DNA of 64,000 bases. Source: CAMPKL01 sp963805925. GTDB lineage: Bacteria; Acidobacteriota; Terriglobia; Bryobacterales; UBA6623. The notes under the pieces are model-generated. The model was given only the letters and a program-made list of their open reading frames with translations. It was not told the DNA's origin and ran no database searches. Below, piece by piece: positions 37,130 through 46,078 of the stretch; within the stretch, counting starts at the first letter, position 1; every line of letters begins with the position of its first letter. Position numbers and translations under genes: made by a program. The DNA is taken from positions 1-64,000 of the forward strand of contig CAWDWB010000008.1 of assembly GCA_963805925.1 (NCBI GenBank), in the 5' to 3' direction.

Positions 37130-38617
37130 ATGATTTGGTTCCGGTTACTCGGGGCTCTGGCGGCGGCGCTACCAGCCATGGCGTCACCTTGGATCCTGAC
37201 ATATTCTGAATGCGCCTCGAACTGGCAGGCCGTGGCCGCGGAAATCGTCGATAAAGAAATAGAATCACAGACTTCCAGCTGGGAAGTCATTGTGGACGGT
37301 AGGGGCGCAAGCACTGTACATCTGGATTTCCACGGTCTTCCCGGGGCTCAAGTCTTAACGGTCAGCGCGGCAGCCGGTCAAGTCACGAACAATACGCCGG
37401 CAATGCCCCGCATAACGATTACGCCTCCAGGCCCTCAAACGACTTTCACGATCTCCGGCATACCAATTAGTACGGACGCAGCGCCGATTTGGGCGACCGT
37501 AGCGATCGAGCGCGCCTCTCCGTTTGTGATTGGGAGCGAAAGAGGCGCTATATCCATTACGCAGTCCGGGGCCGACATTGTTTATAGCCGCTTCTATGCC
37601 GGATTTCGGTTTCGCGAGTGCGAACCGTTCGGCGCAACCGGCAGTCACGATTCAATTTCATTTCTGGGCTCAAAGCCCAGCGGTCCGACAGTAGCTGTGG
37701 TTGATGGGTCGTTTGGCGTCGCACAGCCGCGGGGATGTCGTCAAGATGACGCGTTCAAGATTACGCCCGCGGCGGCAAGCGCTCCGTCTGCCATAGCCAT
37801 CTCCAACTATGCGCCAGACCCTAATTGTCCCTCTGAGATCGCTCTTTTTTCTTGGAAGACGGCGCCAGCATTCGTGCCGCACCCGCAGTGGACACCGGGC
37901 CCTGATTTAGTGGGCGTAACTTTGCACAAATCCGTCGTTGTGCCTGTGAAGTTTTGGGTGTTGAGCAAGGCGCAGTCTGATCTCCACTCACAGTTGCTGT
38001 TGATTTCACGCGCAGTTGTGGCGAATCGCTTGTTCAAGGAGAGTCTCGCTGGTATCACGTTTAAGTGGGCATTCGGAACGGTCAGCTCCGGCGAGTTCGC
38101 CTTGGCCGCGCAGTGTATCAATTCGGGCTGCACGTTGGGTCCTCAAAACGGCCCGACGCCTTGTCCTTATTCAAGATGGAAAGAGACGCCGTGGTACGAC
38201 GATAAGGCGCTGAATGTCTATCTAGTGGACCAAGGCAGTAATACGACCTGCGACGACCGACAGGTTATATATTTGCACACGCCGCGGAGTATCACGCTGG
38301 CCCATGAGGTGGGTCACGCGTTTGGCCTAACGCCGCACGATCAAGGAGGGCATGCGGATTACTACGACGATCCTGTGGATCCCGACCGATACAGTTTCGG
38401 CAATGACAATCTCATGTGGGGCCTGTCCGGGGTTCCGGGTGGTCGCGAAAAGCTCACGTTAGGCCAGGTCTTTCGCATGCACACGCACTCTGTGTCTGCG
38501 CTCCATCTGCTTAAAAACCCGGGGGGCGGCATTGTCCGATACTGCCATCCCCGCGATCGAAGCCCGGCCTGTCCATCGCTGACGTTGGATGTGACGGGGA
38601 AGATTCCGATTCCCTAG
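37130..38617 (+). CDS. Secreted metzincin-like metalloprotease
   Basis: A signal peptide (FRLLGALAAALPAMASP) is followed by about 240 residues of beta-rich Cys-containing sequence. The catalytic region near 392-404 reads HEVGHAFGLTPHD, and LMWG near 428 supplies a Met-turn-like segment. The third histidine sits one place later than in the usual HExxHxxGxxH. GGAGG 6-7 nt before the ATG supports the start. It lies 47 bp after the hypothetical gene, so it is probably co-transcribed with the kinase. Confidence 0.78.
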   Translation: MIWFRLLGALAAALPAMASPWILTYSECASNWQAVAAEIVDKEIESQTSSWEVIVDGRGASTVHLDFHGLPGAQVLTVSAAAGQVTNNTPAMPRITITPPGPQTTFTISGIPISTDAAPIWATVAIERASPFVIGSERGAISITQSGADIVYSRFYAGFRFRECEPFGATGSHDSISFLGSKPSGPTVAVVDGSFGVAQPRGCRQDDAFKITPAAASAPSAIAISNYAPDPNCPSEIALFSWKTAPAFVPHPQWTPGPDLVGVTLHKSVVVPVKFWVLSKAQSDLHSQLLLISRAVVANRLFKESLAGITFKWAFGTVSSGEFALAAQCINSGCTLGPQNGPTPCPYSRWKETPWYDDKALNVYLVDQGSNTTCDDRQVIYLHTPRSITLAHEVGHAFGLTPHDQGGHADYYDDPVDPDRYSFGNDNLMWGLSGVPGGREKLTLGQVFRMHTHSVSALHLLKNPGGGIVRYCHPRDRSPACPSLTLDVTGKIPIP

Positions 38618-38627
38618 ACCGCGTCGT

Positions 38628-39218
38628 ATGAGGTATCCCATGAGGATGTTGACAAGAGGATATGCTCCACCGATTGTTCTTTGTCTGATGTGCATTGGGA
38701 CCGGCGGTCTCGCACAAATAGTGCCTCCTCCAGAGAGCGTACCGGAAGGCGTTTTGAACCTATTTGAGTGTTTGGATTGCAGCGACGATCAACTCGCGAG
38801 GGCTTTTGAAGCGTTGCCGGAATCACTGCTCAACGTGGTGGCTGCCGGAACTCTGGAGTCGACGAGAATTTCAATTCTGTTCACCTTTGCTCGGTACGGT
38901 CCACCCGCGTCAAGTAAGAGGATGTACGAACGACGTTTGAGAAAGCAGTTCAAACGCATGCGCAATGACGAGGAGTGGGCTGACTGGGTCGGTCCTCGAG
39001 GAGATTTTACTGAAGTGGACTTCATCAGAGTGAGCATGGACGAATTCATCGCCGAATACCAAATCCGTGCCGCCAGGGTTATCGGCGTCGTGAAGCCAAG
39101 TCTCACCGATTATGCGAAAGAGTTTGCCGAGCTAGAGAGACTGGATTCCGATGTTTCAGAGAGCCGAGGCGACGTCCGCCGGGCGGTAGCGGAGGCGCTG
39201 GACCGCCTGAGGCGGTAG
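38628..39218 (+). CDS. Secreted hypothetical protein
   Basis: The 196 residues carry a signal peptide (YAPPIVLCLMCIGTGGLAQ) and a helical remainder rich in charged residues (RRLRKQFKRMRNDEEWADW, YAKEFAELERLDSDVSESRG). I do not recognise a domain. It starts 10 bp after the metzincin-like gene and ends the apparent operon; it might be an inhibitor or chaperone of that protease, but only position suggests this. Confidence 0.7.
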   Translation: MRYPMRMLTRGYAPPIVLCLMCIGTGGLAQIVPPPESVPEGVLNLFECLDCSDDQLARAFEALPESLLNVVAAGTLESTRISILFTFARYGPPASSKRMYERRLRKQFKRMRNDEEWADWVGPRGDFTEVDFIRVSMDEFIAEYQIRAARVIGVVKPSLTDYAKEFAELERLDSDVSESRGDVRRAVAEALDRLRR

Positions 39219-39395
39219 ATGGCTTCGGTCGGGCTTCCCAAAGGATCCGGGAACACGGAGCGACCGGATCATCGCTAAACCTAAAGTGCGAACCTTTATG
39301 TTCGACCGACCCAAAAGACTGTGAGCGGACAGGACCAATAGGAGCCTCGATCGCGAGTCCGCGCAAAGCCGCATTTTCTCGGGAGTGTCAACGGT

Positions 39396-40760
39396 TCTGT
39401 GTAAACGACATTCTCATACCGCTTCTGCCGCAAGACCCTCGTAGAGGGCCGCGCGCCCCCGCGCGGGGGTGCGCGGCGCGGCCGGCTTGGTCATCGCGCC
39501 TCCGCCCTCGCCATACGCTCCGGCCACAGGATCTCAAAGCGGTTCAGCGCCGCCCGCCAGCCCGTGACGAAGCGCCACTTCTTCGAGACGTTGCCGATCA
39601 CCAGAAACAGGAGTTTCAGCGCCGCCTCCTGGGTCGGAAACGAGCCACGCGTTTTGGTCGCCTTGCGCAGCGAGCGGTGCAGCGATTCCACCGCGTTCGT
39701 CGTATACAGAATCCGGCGCACCTCGCGCGGAAACGCAAACAGCGGCCGGATGCGCTCCCAGTCACGGCGCCAGATGCGGCCCAGCGGCGGATACGCCGCA
39801 TGCCACTTCGCTTCGAACGCTTCGAGCTCGGCCTCGGCCGCCGATTCCGTCGCAGCACCGTAGATCCGCTTCAGATCCGCCGCCACCTGCTTGCGTTGCT
39901 TCCAGCCGACATATTTCAGACTCGCTCGTACTAAATGGACGATGCACAACTGCACCGTCGCCCGCGGATAGACCGCTTCGATCGCCTCGGCGAAGCCCTG
40001 CAACCCACCGACGCAGAAAAACAGCACGTCCTCGACGCCGCGGTTCTGCAACTCAGTCAGCACCTGTAGCCAGAACTTCGCGCCTTCGGAATCGGCCACC
40101 CACGGCCCCAGCACCTCTTTCTCGCCTTCCAAGTTGATTCCCAGCGCCACGTAGACCGCCCGGTTGGCCACTTGGCCGCCCTCGCGGATCTTCACGAACA
40201 GCGCGTCGAGAAACACCACGGATAGAGCTTCTCGAGCGGCCGCCGCTGCCATGTCCGCACCTCCTCGAGCACCGCGTCGGTCACCTTCGACACCAGCGCC
40301 GGGCTCACTTCCACGCCGTATATCTCTTCCAGATGCGACTGGATCTCGCGCGTCGTCATGCCACGCGCGTACAGCGACAGGATCTTCTGGTCGAAGCCTT
40401 CAAAGCGCCGCTGGCCCTTGGCTACGATCTTCGGTTCGAACTCCGCGTTGCGCTCACGCGGCGTATGCAGCTCGATCTCGCCGAACTCGCCTTGCAGCCT
40501 CTTCGCCGTCGAGCCGTTGCGCGAGTCGCCGCTGCCGCGTCCGGCCGGCGCATGCTTGTCGTAGCCCAGATGCAAGCTCATCTCGGCTTCCAGAGCTCGC
40601 TCCAGCACGGCCTTGGTGAGCTGCTTCAGCAGCCCGTTCTCTCCTAGAATCTGCTCCGGGCCCTTGTAGCCTTCCAGCAGCTCGTCGATCACCTTCTCGT
40701 TGATCTTCATCGATGTCCTCCTTCTCTACATTTGCTCAAGGAGAACATCGCTTACACAGT
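39396..40760 (-). mobile_element. IS256-family element
   Basis: Imperfect terminal inverted repeats of about 20 bp: CTGTGTAAACGACATTCTC at 39396 and, on the complement, CTGTGTAAGCGATGTTCTC ending at 40760. They enclose one broken transposase gene. The flank 39219-39395 holds no gene. Confidence 0.75.
39491..40710 (-). pseudogene. IS256-family (MULE-like) transposase, one frameshift, second Asp lost
   Basis: The N-terminal frame (40192-40710) has LLKQLTKAVLERALEAEMS and GMTTREIQSHLEEIYGVEVS; after a shift near 40215 the C-terminal frame gives VVFLDALFVKIREGGQVANR (first Asp), CVGGLQGFAEAIEAVYPRA, QLCIVHLVRASLKYV and YTTNAVESLHRSLRKAT (Glu). The second catalytic Asp, normally in VDGLxGF, is Gly. 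It is thus inactivated twice. Confidence 0.88.
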
Positions 40761-40915
40761 TTGGTTTACACCCTCATTTTCTCCGATGATTCCGGCGAAG
40801 AAGTTTCACGTGAATTGTTTGCCCCTTTTCCTCGCCTCTCCGCCTGTCTAGGTATAGGCGGCAAGCCATAGCCACTCCGGCGAAGATTTCTCAGCTTGCC
40901 CAACGGAGGTGAACC

Positions 40916-41317
40916 ATGCGTTTCCATTTGTTCTGTTTGGCTCTGGCGCTGCTGCTGGGCGCCTCGACGAGCTACGCCCAAGCGGATCTCGAGGCCACTG
41001 TGCCGTTCGATTTCCATGCCGGCAAGCGGATCATGCCGGCCGGCGAGTACCTGTTCGACGTCGATAATGCCGGGTTGATCTGGATCACAGCGGACCAGAC
41101 CGGTCTTCGGTCAGTGGTCGGATCGACCGGCGTCGGCGGAGGCCCTTTCCCGCCTGATGCGAAGCTTATCTTTCATCGCTACGGCGACACCTACTACCTG
41201 GCCGAGGTGTGGCGAGAAGATTCTTCGGGCGGACGTCGAATCAGTCAGACGCCCGGCGAGCAAGAACTCGCGAGGAGCATGGTCAGTAGAACGGTGTTGC
41301 TGAGAGCTTCGCGTTAA
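40916..41317 (+). CDS. Small secreted acidobacterial protein
   Basis: Signal peptide FHLFCLALALLLGASTSYAQ, then a compact beta protein (EATVPFDFHAGKRIMPAGEY, KLIFHRYGDTYYLAEVW). This short family recurs in Acidobacteriota; the function is unknown. GGAGG lies 6 nt before the ATG at 40916, and a terminator hairpin follows, so it is a single-gene unit. Confidence 0.8.
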   Translation: MRFHLFCLALALLLGASTSYAQADLEATVPFDFHAGKRIMPAGEYLFDVDNAGLIWITADQTGLRSVVGSTGVGGGPFPPDAKLIFHRYGDTYYLAEVWREDSSGGRRISQTPGEQELARSMVSRTVLLRASR

Positions 41318-41354
41318 TCCAGCGACTTCAACTCGGATACCCCAATGGTCCAGG

Positions 41355-41379
41355 CCCCGCGGACACGCTTTCCGCGGGG
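41355..41379 (+). terminator. Rho-independent-like terminator
   Basis: CCCCGCGGA (41355-41363) pairs perfectly with TCCGCGGGG (41371-41379) over a 7-nt loop and is followed by CTTTCCTGTT. It sits 38 bp after the small secreted protein gene. The T-tract is weak. Confidence 0.7.
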
Positions 41380-41394
41380 CTTTCCTGTTCGAAA

Positions 41395-41834
41395 TCAGTC
41401 TCTCTTGCGGCGCCTCGGATTCTGCCCGAACGTGTTGTCTAAGAAACCATTGCTGCCAAGTTGTCTCAAGATTCGGTCAGACACCCGCCAACTCGCGTAG
41501 CAGTTCTTCGGTGGATTCGTTGAGAACGGCGCTGCAAAACTAGACCACGAGGCGGCGGTTTGAAGGCAGCCTGAACGAACGACCGGACGGCACCGAGAGC
41601 TTGAGATGCGCCATCGTGTTTGCGCTCCAGGCCCTGGGTGGTGACCAGCAAGGCAATCAAGAAACCTCGATTGACGACGATCGTATGAAGCCTCAGCGCC
41701 CGATGCTGAAGTTGCCGATGTTCCAAAAGCCTTTCGCCTCGCGTCCGTTTCCGCTGTTGAGCCGTACGACCTTCGGCCGCCAGGGGCCGCTGTTCCACAA
41801 CCACGTGCTTTTGGTACACAGAGCGGGGATACGA
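41395..41834. other. Unassigned stretch
   Basis: Open frames exist on both strands (158 residues minus, 116 plus), but none shows a recognisable motif, signal peptide or consistent coding bias. Confidence 0.35.
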
Positions 41835-42449
41835 CTAGCCTTCGACCTTTGCTTCTTGGCGTTTTTCCCAAAGGGACTTCTCGTTGAGCACGAGCTGCGA
41901 GACTTCATCCCAGTTGTCGGCTCGCGGGCCTGCGAGTTGCTTGTTGGTTGAGTTCGAGAACACGATCCCCTGGAGACCCTCATCGCGTAGCCGCCGGACG
42001 TTTTCCAGAGAGTCTTCCAAATACAGATCCGCTCCGACCGCTGACTTGTCCTTCATGAAACACAAATCCCAGTAGGGGATGTCATGTGAATCGAGCCATT
42101 CAATTGTCTGTTTCGCGGCCACCTGGTGAAAATACTTGATGAAGAACCGATGAGTGATAATGCGAATCCGAACGTCTGCGTCGGAAAGCGCTCTCAACGC
42201 TTGCGGCGCGCCCTGCATCGGCTGAAGGTTTAGAAAGAGATCACGTTGCGTCACTGCAAACTTGTGAAGCGCTACGTATCCCCCCGGGGCCTTATCGACT
42301 TTCCACTCGGGGATCCCCCAAGAAACTTCCTCAGGCAAGGTGTCAATTTCGACGCCCAACCATTCTGCAGCGATTGGCCTGAGTCCGCGATAAAAGTCAG
42401 CGCACACGCCGTCGAGATCCACTCCCAATACGAACTTTTCCTTAGGCAT
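41835..42449 (-). CDS. HAD-family 5'(3')-deoxyribonucleotidase-like protein
   Basis: FVLGVDLDGVCADFYRGLRP contains the HAD nucleophile pair (Asp 11 and 13); IRIITHRFFIKYFHQVAAKQ is the motif II region, and KSAVGADLYLEDSLENVRRL supplies the late acidic motif. This arrangement matches NT5C-like nucleotidases that remove phosphate from (deoxy)nucleoside monophosphates. The 204-residue length is normal. It appears to stand alone. Confidence 0.82.
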   Translation of the reverse strand: MPKEKFVLGVDLDGVCADFYRGLRPIAAEWLGVEIDTLPEEVSWGIPEWKVDKAPGGYVALHKFAVTQRDLFLNLQPMQGAPQALRALSDADVRIRIITHRFFIKYFHQVAAKQTIEWLDSHDIPYWDLCFMKDKSAVGADLYLEDSLENVRRLRDEGLQGIVFSNSTNKQLAGPRADNWDEVSQLVLNEKSLWEKRQEAKVEG

Positions 42450-42498
42450 TCCGTCTAGCTCATCCCCATATTGCCTAGCGCATCTTCTAGAAGATGGG

Positions 42499-42852
42499 CT
42501 ATCGCTTGTTGGCCGCTTTCTTCGCGACTGGCTTGGACGACTGACTGCGTTTGGCCGCGGCCCTTCTCTCAGCCCAGTACTGCTTCATGCGTTCGGATGC
42601 CGCCCGCTTCTGTTCAGGAGTCATTCGCGGCCGGCCCTTGCGCTTCTTAGCCTTCTTTGCGGTCCTTGGAATCGCGGCGAGACGAGATGCCGCTTTCGGA
42701 GGGCTCCCGCGACGCGGCCTCGCGGGATCGGGAAAGGTTCCGCCCTGCAGCAATCGAATCGCTTGGTCGAGACGATCACGTTCCTCAATTAGGAGGCGGA
42801 GCGCTTCGCCCGTTGCTGGAGTGGCCATCGCGGAAATAGTAGCAGCAGGCAA
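42499..42852 (-). CDS. Small basic protein with N-terminal coiled coil
   Basis: The 117 residues: a short heptad segment (EALRLLIEERDRLDQAIRLL) followed by a very basic tail (RTAKKAKKRKGRPRMTPEQK, ERMKQYWAERRAAAKRSQ). KGRPRMTPEQK..SERMKQYW resembles AT-hook plus helix proteins common in Acidobacteriota. It probably binds nucleic acid. It lies immediately beside the repeat-array cluster at 42911. The first ATGs are close together; MATPATGEAL (9th codon) is the likelier start. Confidence 0.65.
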   Translation of the reverse strand: MPAATISAMATPATGEALRLLIEERDRLDQAIRLLQGGTFPDPARPRRGSPPKAASRLAAIPRTAKKAKKRKGRPRMTPEQKRAASERMKQYWAERRAAAKRSQSSKPVAKKAANKR

Positions 42853-42910
42853 AGGCCGCTCGCATACTCAAGTCTTGACTACAAGCCATATCCCCTCGCT
42901 CGATCTGAAG

Positions 42911-43002
42911 GGGAGTCGTGGGAGTGGTGGGAGTGTTTATGGGTCGAAGAATATCACTGTGGTTCGGATGGAGGGGCGCTCCCCGACTCCCCTGACTCCC
43001 CC
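42911..43002. repeat. Inverted array 1 of 9-nt units (GGGAGT type)
   Basis: Left arm GGGAGTCGT GGGAGTGGT GGGAGT (42911-42934), spacer of about 44 nt, right arm CTCCCCGACTCCCCTGACTC and on (42979-43002), the inverted complement with the same period. Confidence 0.8.
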
Positions 43003-43065
43003 TGCAGGTAGGTTGCGACCGACCTGACGCTCCCCGTTTAGCGCAGAGTCGGCTTTCGCCGGCGG

Positions 43066-43168
43066 CTGACGGACTGACGCGTCTGACGGCCGTTCTGCAA
43101 ACCTCTCATCCTCGGTTCGGCCCCGAGGTGTTTTGTGAAAACTGCGTCAGCGACCGTCAGCGTGTCAG
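43066..43168. repeat. Inverted array 2 (CTGACG type)
   Basis: CTGACG at 43066, 43074 and 43083 faces CGTCAG at 43145 and 43155 and GTCAG at 43164. Periods are 8-10 nt and the spacer about 56 nt. Confidence 0.75.
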
Positions 43169-43237
43169 CCAATCGTCTCAGCTCCGCCAAGACCGTTTGC
43201 TTCGATCGACCTGAAAATTACGCGTGCGCGACCCGTG

Positions 43238-43257
43238 TTTTAGGGACATAAATACGG
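43238..43257. repeat. Short dispersed motif TTTTAGGGACATAAATACGG
   Basis: Similar to the sequences at 20534 and 50642; it lies between arrays 2 and 3. Confidence 0.45.
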
Positions 43258-43421
43258 TCGCCGCCGAGTTCCGTTGGGTTCCGAACACCCGACGTCACAT
43301 CTGCGCCTACGACAAGAGGGGCAGCGGTAATCGGGGTGGCGAGTTTGGAGAGCGGATTCGGACGCGGGCGAAGCTCCAGCCTCAAATGGACGCACCTCTC
43401 GCCGGATACGCGGCCGGGGCC

Positions 43422-43552
43422 GTCCAGGCTGTCCAAGGTGTCCAGGGTCTTCCTAACCTTTGTTGCACCTACACAACGAGATCAGGTCGAAGGAAACCCT
43501 GGAGACGAATAAAGGTTACGATTCGCCTGGACACCTTAGACACCTTGGACGC
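43422..43552. repeat. Inverted array 3 (GTCCA type), exact 9-nt period
   Basis: GTCCAGGCT GTCCAAGGT GTCCAGGGT (43422-43448) faces TGGAC at 43528, TAGAC at 43537 and TGGAC at 43546. Both arms have a strict 9-nt period; the spacer is about 79 nt. Confidence 0.82.
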
Positions 43553-43896
43553 CTAGGACGTCGGACGGGCTCCGAGTCATCGAGCCTGGGATCCAGCGCA
43601 ACGAGCCGTTGATGGGAGCCTCGCGGAGGCACGCCGAAGCCTTGTTGCGGTCCGATCGCGAGGACTTGCATCGCGTCGCCTTGCCTGCGTGCTCAATCGC
43701 GCCCAATCCGTCCGGCTCGGCTGCGACTCCAGCACCGCCGAAAGCTCGACGAGACTCTTGTCCGGATGGTGAGCGATCAGCCGCCCGTTATCACCAGCTA
43801 GCGAATCGGGCGGTCGAATCGTGTCCGAATGGTCGACCGCACCATCCCGCAGAACCAGATCCTCGAGTCCCGGCGCTCAGCCCCCTGGGAAGTCAA

Positions 43897-44520
43897 GGAG
43901 TCGGCCTGAGTTCCCAGCGCCACAAGCGGAAGGCAATCCGTCGCTCTTCAGTTCCGGAAGCGTCGAGGTAGATCGCAGTCGTCAAGAGACTGCTGTGTCC
44001 CATCCATTTCTGGATCATCATCAGCGGTATCGCTGCGGCGACAGCGGCGATGCCGAAGGAGTGACGTAGTCCCTTGGGCGTGGCGGCCGGTCCGCTGAAC
44101 TTCGGCCGCCCCCATCACCTCGCACACGCGTCGCCAAGCGGTGGTGCGATGCCACGACCAGAGCTTGGACGAGGCCGTCGCGGGCGTCGCGCAATTGCAG
44201 ACGGGCGAGCGTTTCGAGCAGCCCGGCCGGGACCGGGACGGCGCGGAAGACGCCCCGGCGACGCTTCTTGAGCGACTCGAAGACCAACAAGCCCGCCGCA
44301 GGATCGACTCTTTCCGGGGTGAGGGCGAGAGCTCCCGATACTCGACAGCCGGTGAAGGCGAGAACTTCGCAGAGGGCTCGAACCGGCGTATCTGTCGAAC
44401 GGGCGACCTTCAGAAAGCGGTTCCGCTCATGTTCGGTGCGGTATTTGCGCTGTCCACGCAGGTCGTGGAGCTGGTCCGTCCTCTACGCTTTAGCACGTCG
44501 GCCGGCTGAACCAGTTTGGG
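43897..44520 (-). pseudogene. Tyrosine recombinase remnant
   Basis: Minus-strand frames: RKYRTEHERNRFLKVARSTD, VLAFTGCRVSGALALTPERV (catalytic Arg), VFESLKKRRRGVFRAVPVP, then after a shift near 44110 an LRHSFGIAAVAAAIPLMMIQ segment (His-x-x-x), KWMGHSSLLTTAIYLDASG (His and Tyr) and a stop near 43897. The N-terminal domain is missing. A XerC/integrase type distinct from the two island integrases. It lies just right of the three repeat arrays. Confidence 0.8.
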
Positions 44521-44683
44521 GCGCATAGGGTGCAGAGCGAGTCAGGCGGAAAGCGCTTTTTCGCACCACCTATTCGCCGGTCCCGAGCGCTCCGTGGCCT
44601 GCGCGAAAGGCGTAAAGCGAAGCAGGTCAGGGTGTAGTCGATGCTGAAACACCGCTCCTCAACGAAGCGTTAGTTCCCAACAC

Positions 44684-45397
44684 CTACGGCGTCCGCGGTC
44701 CGAGTGACGCCGACAAAGTAGCCTCTGAAGCGGCCCCGTTTTGACTTCCAGCCGCTTCGCGGCTCTCCGCTAGTGCTAGCCGGCATGCCACCTGCAGTAG
44801 CATCCGGCGGGCCTGAGCTTCGGTGAAGCCCAGTACGCCCGTGTTCGCCAGGCGCACCTCTCGGTCGCCCCATGTCGGCCGCATAACGCCCTTCTTGGCG
44901 TGGCTGTTCGTTCCCAGCAGAAGGTGACCGATCTCGTGGGCGATCGTGTGCCCGAGCATCACGTGCAGATCGAGACCCAAGGATCGCGCCACATCGTCGG
45001 TGCGGTCCAAGTAGACGCCAGCAATGAATCCAAAGCTGTTCTCGAGCGGGATCGAGTATCCGAACTCGATGCTCCGGCTCGTCAGCTTCTTAGCCATCTC
45101 GCGAGGGTGAATCCGAAGCTGGATCACATGCGCGCCGGCCCGTTGCGTGCAGCTCGCATCCTGGCTCGCTTCCTTCTCGGAGGTGCGACACTGCTCCCAC
45201 CGGAGCTCGATGCCGGCCGTGGCCAGCACTCGCGAGGCTTCTCTGCGCGTGCGCTCCAGAGTTGTTGGTTCGATGCCGGCGTAGTCGTAGACGCGAATGG
45301 TCAGTTGCTGGATCCGTAGAGATTGGGGCAGGCTGCCGCCGTGCATCTCAAAAGCCATCGCTCCGGCCAAGATCAGAAAGAAAAGCTTGTGTCCCAT
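44684..45397 (-). CDS. Secreted HExxH metalloprotease-like protein
   Basis: The ATG at 45397 is chosen because it opens a signal peptide (HKLFFLILAGAMAFEMHG). Near residues 151-163 is HEIGHLLLGTNSH, and VMRPTW follows about 10 residues later as a Met-turn-like segment. This HEIGHLLLG..H..xGxM pattern recurs in small secreted acidobacterial proteins. Substrate unknown. It is divergent from the sigma factor at 45488, with about 90 bp between them that must hold both promoters. Confidence 0.78.
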   Translation of the reverse strand: MGHKLFFLILAGAMAFEMHGGSLPQSLRIQQLTIRVYDYAGIEPTTLERTRREASRVLATAGIELRWEQCRTSEKEASQDASCTQRAGAHVIQLRIHPREMAKKLTSRSIEFGYSIPLENSFGFIAGVYLDRTDDVARSLGLDLHVMLGHTIAHEIGHLLLGTNSHAKKGVMRPTWGDREVRLANTGVLGFTEAQARRMLLQVACRLALAESREAAGSQNGAASEATLSASLGPRTP

Positions 45398-45487
45398 CTC
45401 GTTCCTCCGGCCACCTCGCGGGGAAGGCAGGGAAGGAACGCCAAAAAACTTTTCGTGGAGAAAACCGGGTGGCCTACAATCGTTCGC

Positions 45488-46078
45488 GTGGCGGATCCAT
45501 CCACCCCGGATCCTCGGAGCGTCACGCTGGCGTTGCGCCAAGCGCGAGAAGGGGACCGTGCGGCCGAGGAAGAGCTCCTGCGGCTGACTTACCGGGAACT
45601 GCGGAGAATTGCCGGCGCCCGTATGCGTGAGGAGCGCCCCGGCCACACGCTGCAACCCACCGCATTGGTCCACGAGGCGTACATGCGCCTAGCCGGTCAG
45701 GAGCGCGTTGAGTGGCGCGACCGGAGCCACTTCTTCGGTGTCGCTGCGCAGATGATGCGCCGCGTGCTGGTGGATTCGGCCCGCGTGCGCCTAGCCGAAA
45801 AACGCGGAGGAGGCCAACCAAAGCTCGTCCTCGAATGGCTCGAGATCGAGTCGGCGCCGGCGAAGCTCGAGGAAATCCTCGCGGTCGATCAGGCGCTCGA
45901 ACGGCTGCAGCAGCTCGATCCCCAGCAGGCGAAGATCGTGGAGCTGCACTACTTCGGCGGGCTGAGTGTCAAGGACACGGCGGCGGCGCTGGGCGTCTCG
46001 GCGCGCACGGTCGACCGGGACTGGACCATGGCGCGGGCGTGGCTGCGCAAGAAGCTGGGCGGCAAGAACAGCGCATGA
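45488..46078 (+). CDS. ECF sigma factor, paired with kinase
   Basis: GTG at 45488 gives ADPSTPDPRSVTLALRQARE, a normal start; the frame upstream is antisense to the protease gene. Region 2: ELRRIAGARMREERPGHTLQ, ALVHEAYMRL, MRRVLVDSARVRLAEKRGGG; region 4: VKDTAAALGVSARTVDRDW. Homologous to the sigma factor at 30155. It ends in an ATGA overlap with the kinase start, a strong sign that the two form one regulatory unit. Confidence 0.92.
   Translation: MADPSTPDPRSVTLALRQAREGDRAAEEELLRLTYRELRRIAGARMREERPGHTLQPTALVHEAYMRLAGQERVEWRDRSHFFGVAAQMMRRVLVDSARVRLAEKRGGGQPKLVLEWLEIESAPAKLEEILAVDQALERLQQLDPQQAKIVELHYFGGLSVKDTAAALGVSARTVDRDWTMARAWLRKKLGGKNSA

Noticed and set aside
42911..43552. CRISPR array
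   Set aside because: Units are about 9 nt, without 25-40-nt repeats and unique spacers; arms are inverted, and no cas genes are present.
45712..46074. Kinase start at 45712
   Set aside because: It lies within the sigma factor gene in another frame; the ATG at 46075 overlaps the sigma stop and gives the family N-terminus.
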